This document shows positions 6,262 through 6,282 of a stretch of 6,282 bases of DNA, piece by piece; positions within the stretch are counted from its first letter, which is position 1; every line of letters starts with the position of its first letter. Position numbers and translations under genes: made by a program. The notes beneath the pieces are model-generated. The model had not been told where the DNA came from, ran no database searches, and saw only the letters and a list, made by a program, of their open reading frames with translations. Source of the stretch: Acidobacteria bacterium UBA2990 (lineage in GTDB: Bacteria; Acidobacteriota; Vicinamibacteria; Vicinamibacterales; UBA8438); assembly GCA_002347025.1 (NCBI GenBank), contig DEAE01000003.1:1-6282 (forward strand), in the 5' to 3' direction.

Positions 6262-6282
6262 TGGCGGAGAGAGTGGGATTCG
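6262..6282 (-). tRNA. 3' end of a tRNA, probably tRNA-Ser (partial, cut by window edge)
   Basis: Read on the minus strand, the last 21 bases give T-loop CGAAT, T-stem strand CCCAC, acceptor strand TCTCTCC, discriminator G and encoded CCA at 6264-6262. This is the standard end of a bacterial tRNA. The G discriminator and TCTCTCC arm fit tRNA-Ser. The anticodon and the long variable arm that would confirm serine lie beyond the window. The gene points towards, and lies just upstream of, the pirin gene. Confidence 0.75.

Noticed and set aside
1..6282. Terminal inverted repeats of a transposon or insertion sequence
   Set aside because: The 20-base edge repeats are explained better as tRNA 3' ends (T-stem, acceptor strand, discriminator, CCA), and no transposase or other mobility gene is present.

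Overview
The window looks like a piece of a moderately GC-rich Gram-negative bacterial chromosome. All three longer plus- and left-side genes encode proteins with Sec-type signal peptides, starts mostly have Shine-Dalgarno sequences, there is one fully consensus sigma70-type promoter, and the tRNA fragments encode their own CCA. The taxon cannot be fixed from the sequence. An exported HpcH/HpaI-like protein next to a DUF1566 protein fits Acidobacteriota-like or proteobacterial environmental genomes, but that is inference.

Layout, left to right. Positions 1-19 are the 3' end of a plus-strand tRNA that looks like tRNA-Ser. Antisense to it, an open frame of 261 codons runs leftward from 783 and leaves the window still open. 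It encodes an exported DUF1566 (Lcl C-terminal type) protein with the start of a second beta-rich C-terminal module. A 360-base divergent spacer follows, with inverted repeats around a possible -10 box. Next comes an exported HpcH/HpaI aldolase-family protein (1144-2289, plus) with an extra C-terminal helical region. A 547-base gap then holds a weak terminator, a consensus promoter at 2531-2558 and a leader of about 270 bases rich in inverted repeats. This leader precedes a 766-residue exported protein (2837-5137, plus) made of four well-conserved units of about 150 residues and a fifth diverged one. A strong intrinsic terminator ends that gene. A convergent pirin-family gene (5324-6220, minus) follows, starting 41 bases downstream of a second tRNA-Ser-like 3' end on the minus strand at 6262-6282.

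The genes do not form an obvious pathway or operon. The aldolase-like gene and the repeat gene share a strand but are separated by a possible terminator and a fresh promoter. The most novel item is the 766-residue repeat protein, whose unit resembles no family I can name with certainty and itself looks like two related half-modules. The second point of interest is the pair of inward-facing tRNA-Ser 3' ends at the window edges, the left one overlapped antisense by the DUF1566 reading frame.
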